DNA of 5,988 bases from Candidatus Omnitrophota bacterium (GTDB lineage Bacteria; Omnitrophota; Koll11; Gorgyraeales; Gorgyraeaceae): the NCBI GenBank assembly GCA_018818505.1, contig JAHIRR010000145.1, forward strand, positions 1 through 5,988, read 5' to 3'. The first letter of the stretch is position 1, and every line of letters starts with the position of its first letter. Below are positions 3,731 through 5,988 of this stretch, piece after piece. The notes below the pieces were generated by a model, which was not told the origin of the DNA, ran no database searches, and saw only the letters and a list, made by a program, of their open reading frames with translations. A program made the position numbers and the translations under genes.

Positions 3731-3778
3731 TCGAAAAGTAGACAAAACAGTCACTGACTGTTTTGTCTACTTTTCGAT
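3730..3778. repeat. Perfect palindrome with 24-nt arms and a single central base
   Basis: Arms 3730-3753 and 3755-3778 are exact reverse complements around C3754. In RNA this gives a very stable long hairpin 6 nt after the stop of the large secreted protein gene. There is no T run beyond it, so it is not a textbook intrinsic terminator, although it may protect or end the transcript. Nineteen bases of the arm recur at 2428-2446, which suggests a mobile or dispersed palindrome. Confidence 0.85.
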
Positions 3779-3784
3779 AAGGGG

Positions 3785-5988
3785 TTAGGGAGTTTTGGGA
3801 CCGGACTCAACTAGGGTGCCGTCGTCGTCAAAGAACTTGCCTCCGCGCAGGAGGCGCTCGGTTTGAACATGCCAATATGGCCCGTAGTGCTGGGTACCTT
3901 CATCTGCTGGCTCATTATTATCATTGTAAGAAAGGACATGCAGATACAAGGTTTTACTATTCGCAGATGTATATGTGACATCGGGCATATTAATATCACC
4001 TGATGACCATGTAGCGCCTCCAGAAGCTGAAGTGCTGGCGCTTCTATCCCAGACATATTTAAAATAGCCTATATAGTCGTTATCTAAATTTGTAGATGAA
4101 AACTGAAACGTATCGCTGTCACCCTGATACCACGTGCTCGTTGTGCGGCTATTGGCCTCTGTTACATCTGCGTCAGATGTCTTGGTCCAGATAGTTATGT
4201 CACTCGTAGCTGTATTGCCCACATTGTCCCGTATCCAGCACCTGAAGCTATAGGGTTTATTCGGAGTCAGGCTCGCCGCATTATAATTACCTGTAACAGC
4301 ATATCCATCACCGCCAGTATCAGTAATAAGTGTTGCGCCTGTATCAGTATAACTTGCATTCTGCACATACTTAATACTATAACAATCAGACGGCAAGCCG
4401 CTTTGAGCATCACTGCCGCCTGAGGCATTTACAGTAATCTGCGTAGAAGTTTTACTGGATAAACTTATATCAGGCGGCTCAGGCGGGGGTTGATCGTCTT
4501 CGATTGTAAAGGCTGCGGTATTGCTATTGCCATTGGTGCCGGTATATATGGCCAGGTCGTAGATTGTAACGGTTTTCTCGCCTGGTTCAACAGCTCCAGC
4601 CACCCAGCTATACGTCTCATATTCATTGCTCGCAGTATAATCTCCGCCCATGGAAATATCATCTCCGCCTCCTGTCCATCCAGTGCCAAGAGAAGGATGG
4701 GTCATTTTTCTTAAAGCTGCCCCACTGGTATTATCACTGGCATCGCAATGCACAGTAAAACTGCCAGAATAGTTGGAGTTGTACCATATATGCGTAGCTG
4801 TATTATCCCACTGATACTGGGAATTTGTGCCTTCGCTTATATCAGTAACAGTAACCGTAGGGTTAGTAGCATCGTATTTAAGGGTAAATCTCGTATAAGG
4901 GCCATATGAATTACCGGCATTGTCATATGTAGTAATCCTCAAATAATTTGTGCTGGGGCTTACAACTGGGGCTGGGCTAATAGATGGCCCTGCATTAAAA
5001 TTATCAGGATCGTGGCCTGACTCCGTCCCAAAATACCAATCATAATCACTTGTATTGATGCCTGACAATGCATCGCTTCCAGTGGAGCTTCCGTCTGTCC
5101 CGTCCCATTTAAAACCAAGCTCAGTGTATACGGTATTCTGCCATTCGTCATCATAGTCATGCACAAGATCGTTAGTGCACTTCACTGTTGGACCTGCGCT
5201 CGGCGCAGTCGCGTCCACCTTAAACGCTATAGCGCCTGAATTAGCTGTTACCCAGCCGCTCTCAGCGTTGTCGTTATCCGTGGACATGACCTTCCAATAG
5301 TAAGAACCATCCGATAAGGTTACTCCAACTCCGACGTTGCCGTTGTAAATTCCGCCGCCAACTGCCTGGCCCACTGTAAAGCTCGCCGCGCCCTGCGCCA
5401 AAAAGTCTGAAGTATAATCTACAACTAAACTGGAAAAATCTGATGTATCATCCACCTGGACCCTATATTTTAAAGTATCTCCTGCATTCGAATCAGATTG
5501 GCTAAAGCTCAATGTCGGAGTGTTATCATTAGTCCATGCGCCTGAAGCAGGAGATAGACTGCTTGGGTTATCTGGATCATGATTTGACTTCCACGTCACT
5601 GTCCAATCGCTCAATATAGGTGTGGCAGCGGCGCCATACGTAAATGTGGCCTTGAGTCGAATACGATTATATGTCGTGGTATTCAGGCTAGAAATATCTA
5701 CAGGAGAAGCGCCAAAGCCAGCAGATAAATTATTCGCTAAAGCAGCATCAGGTATCAGCGCCCATGTAGTGCCAGCGCCATCTCCATCAGTATCATATTC
5801 TACCTGATAGTTAATACTGCCGTTTGTCTCATCATCAATCCACGAAACCTCATCCCATGCAAACACCTCTGCATCTGCCGCCACGCCATCGTCATAGTCT
5901 ATGGCCTGCGACGTCAATGTGCAATCGCCCACAAAAACCGTAATCTCTGTGGCAGACGCGCTTCTCCCAGCCAAATCATATGCCCATA
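3785..5988 (-). CDS. C-terminal part of a giant secreted Ig-like/FN3-like multidomain protein
   Basis: At least 733 residues; the frame is open to the right edge, so the 5' end is missing and the TTG at 5974 is not a start. It is rich in Thr, Ser, Asp, Gly and Tyr, nearly free of Cys and Lys, and made of successive beta-sandwich-like blocks. About 5974-5585 has a split-looking sugar-binding/Ig-like fold; 5581-5218 begins DPDNPSSLSPASGAWTNDNT and ends FKVDATAPS; 5215-4867 runs from AGPTVKCTND to LKYDATNPT; 4864-4490 ends AAFTIEDDQ; 4486-4170 is FN3-like (PPEPPDISLSSKTSTQITVN ... YSFRCWIRDNVGNTATSDIT); 4168-3870 ends HYGPYWHV. The recurring D-x-T-x-P joint and RDNVGN/YDNAGN strands are typical of bacterial Ig-like surface arrays. 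A 27-residue basic-acidic tail follows, containing RLLRGGKFFDDDG. Probably cell-surface or secreted and involved in adhesion or substrate contact. No catalytic motif was seen in this part. Confidence 0.78.
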   Translation of the reverse strand, partial: WAYDLAGRSASATEITVFVGDCTLTSQAIDYDDGVAADAEVFAWDEVSWIDDETNGSINYQVEYDTDGDGAGTTWALIPDAALANNLSAGFGASPVDISSLNTTTYNRIRLKATFTYGAAATPILSDWTVTWKSNHDPDNPSSLSPASGAWTNDNTPTLSFSQSDSNAGDTLKYRVQVDDTSDFSSLVVDYTSDFLAQGAASFTVGQAVGGGIYNGNVGVGVTLSDGSYYWKVMSTDNDNAESGWVTANSGAIAFKVDATAPSAGPTVKCTNDLVHDYDDEWQNTVYTELGFKWDGTDGSSTGSDALSGINTSDYDWYFGTESGHDPDNFNAGPSISPAPVVSPSTNYLRITTYDNAGNSYGPYTRFTLKYDATNPTVTVTDISEGTNSQYQWDNTATHIWYNSNYSGSFTVHCDASDNTSGAALRKMTHPSLGTGWTGGGDDISMGGDYTASNEYETYSWVAGAVEPGEKTVTIYDLAIYTGTNGNSNTAAFTIEDDQPPPEPPDISLSSKTSTQITVNASGGSDAQSGLPSDCYSIKYVQNASYTDTGATLITDTGGDGYAVTGNYNAASLTPNKPYSFRCWIRDNVGNTATSDITIWTKTSDADVTEANSRTTSTWYQGDSDTFQFSSTNLDNDYIGYFKYVWDRSASTSASGGATWSSGDINMPDVTYTSANSKTLYLHVLSYNDNNEPADEGTQHYGPYWHVQTERLLRGGKFFDDDGTLVESGPKTP

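Noticed and set aside
5972..5974. TTG as start of the large secreted protein
   Set aside because: The frame stays open upstream (codons for Trp-Ala-Tyr-Asp) to the window edge, there is no signal peptide and no ribosome binding site, so the gene is cut by the window.
1..5988. tRNA, rRNA, riboswitch, replication origin or attachment site
   Set aside because: No cloverleaf, conserved rRNA stretch, known riboswitch core, DnaA-box cluster or tRNA-linked direct repeats were seen on either strand.

Overview
Window of about 6 kb in which every credible gene lies on the minus strand. The best overall guess is an uncultivated bacterium of the Omnitrophota/PVC or Elusimicrobiota type. The reasons are the mix of a divergent ECF sigma factor with its zinc-finger anti-sigma factor, an SpoVG-family protein, a single-strand (Y1/REP-type) transposase, a very long threonine/serine/aspartate-rich secreted protein, and many dispersed palindromic repeats. 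This placement is inference from gene style, since no rRNA or other marker gene is present.

Layout in transcription order, right to left. (1) 5988-3785: the C-terminal part, at least 733 residues, of a giant secreted protein built of Ig-like/fibronectin-like blocks. Its 5' end is outside the window. (2) 3778-3730: a perfect palindrome with 24-nt arms directly after its stop codon. (3) 3678-3019: an exported TPR protein with a Pro/Glu/Lys tail, preceded by a sigma70-type promoter. (4) 3012-2887: two head-to-head copies of a dispersed repeat, each with its own internal hairpin. (5) 2852-2448: a small exported protein of unknown function. (6) 2426-1641: a REP-type transposase locus. The gene carries four copies of one 19-nt hairpin around and inside it; one copy is read in frame inside the transposase, and two form a 26-bp inverted doublet upstream. 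(7) 1577-259: a probable stress/regulatory operon of ECF sigma factor, membrane zinc-finger anti-sigma factor and SpoVG-like RNA/DNA-binding regulator. (8) 147-1: the N-terminus of a membrane-anchored protein with its own good sigma70 promoter.

Two patterns tie the window together. First, a bipartite motif (TTGAAAGAAAAT, 11-12 nt, GTGTCTAATATA or close to it) lies immediately upstream of three starts: anti-sigma, SpoVG and transposase. The ends and the spacing are conserved while the middle differs, as expected of an ECF-sigma promoter. It suggests that the local sigma factor may drive its own anti-sigma gene, spoVG and the neighbouring transposase. Second, the hairpin family has intrinsic-terminator form (GC stem flanked by A and T runs). 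The copies at the gene ends can act as terminators, while the copy inside the transposase reading frame would be both coding sequence and a potential premature terminator.

Start sites were corrected at four genes where the longest open frame begins at a GTG that is actually part of, or abuts, the Shine-Dalgarno sequence. No gap between genes exceeds 170 bases, and each gap is described below.
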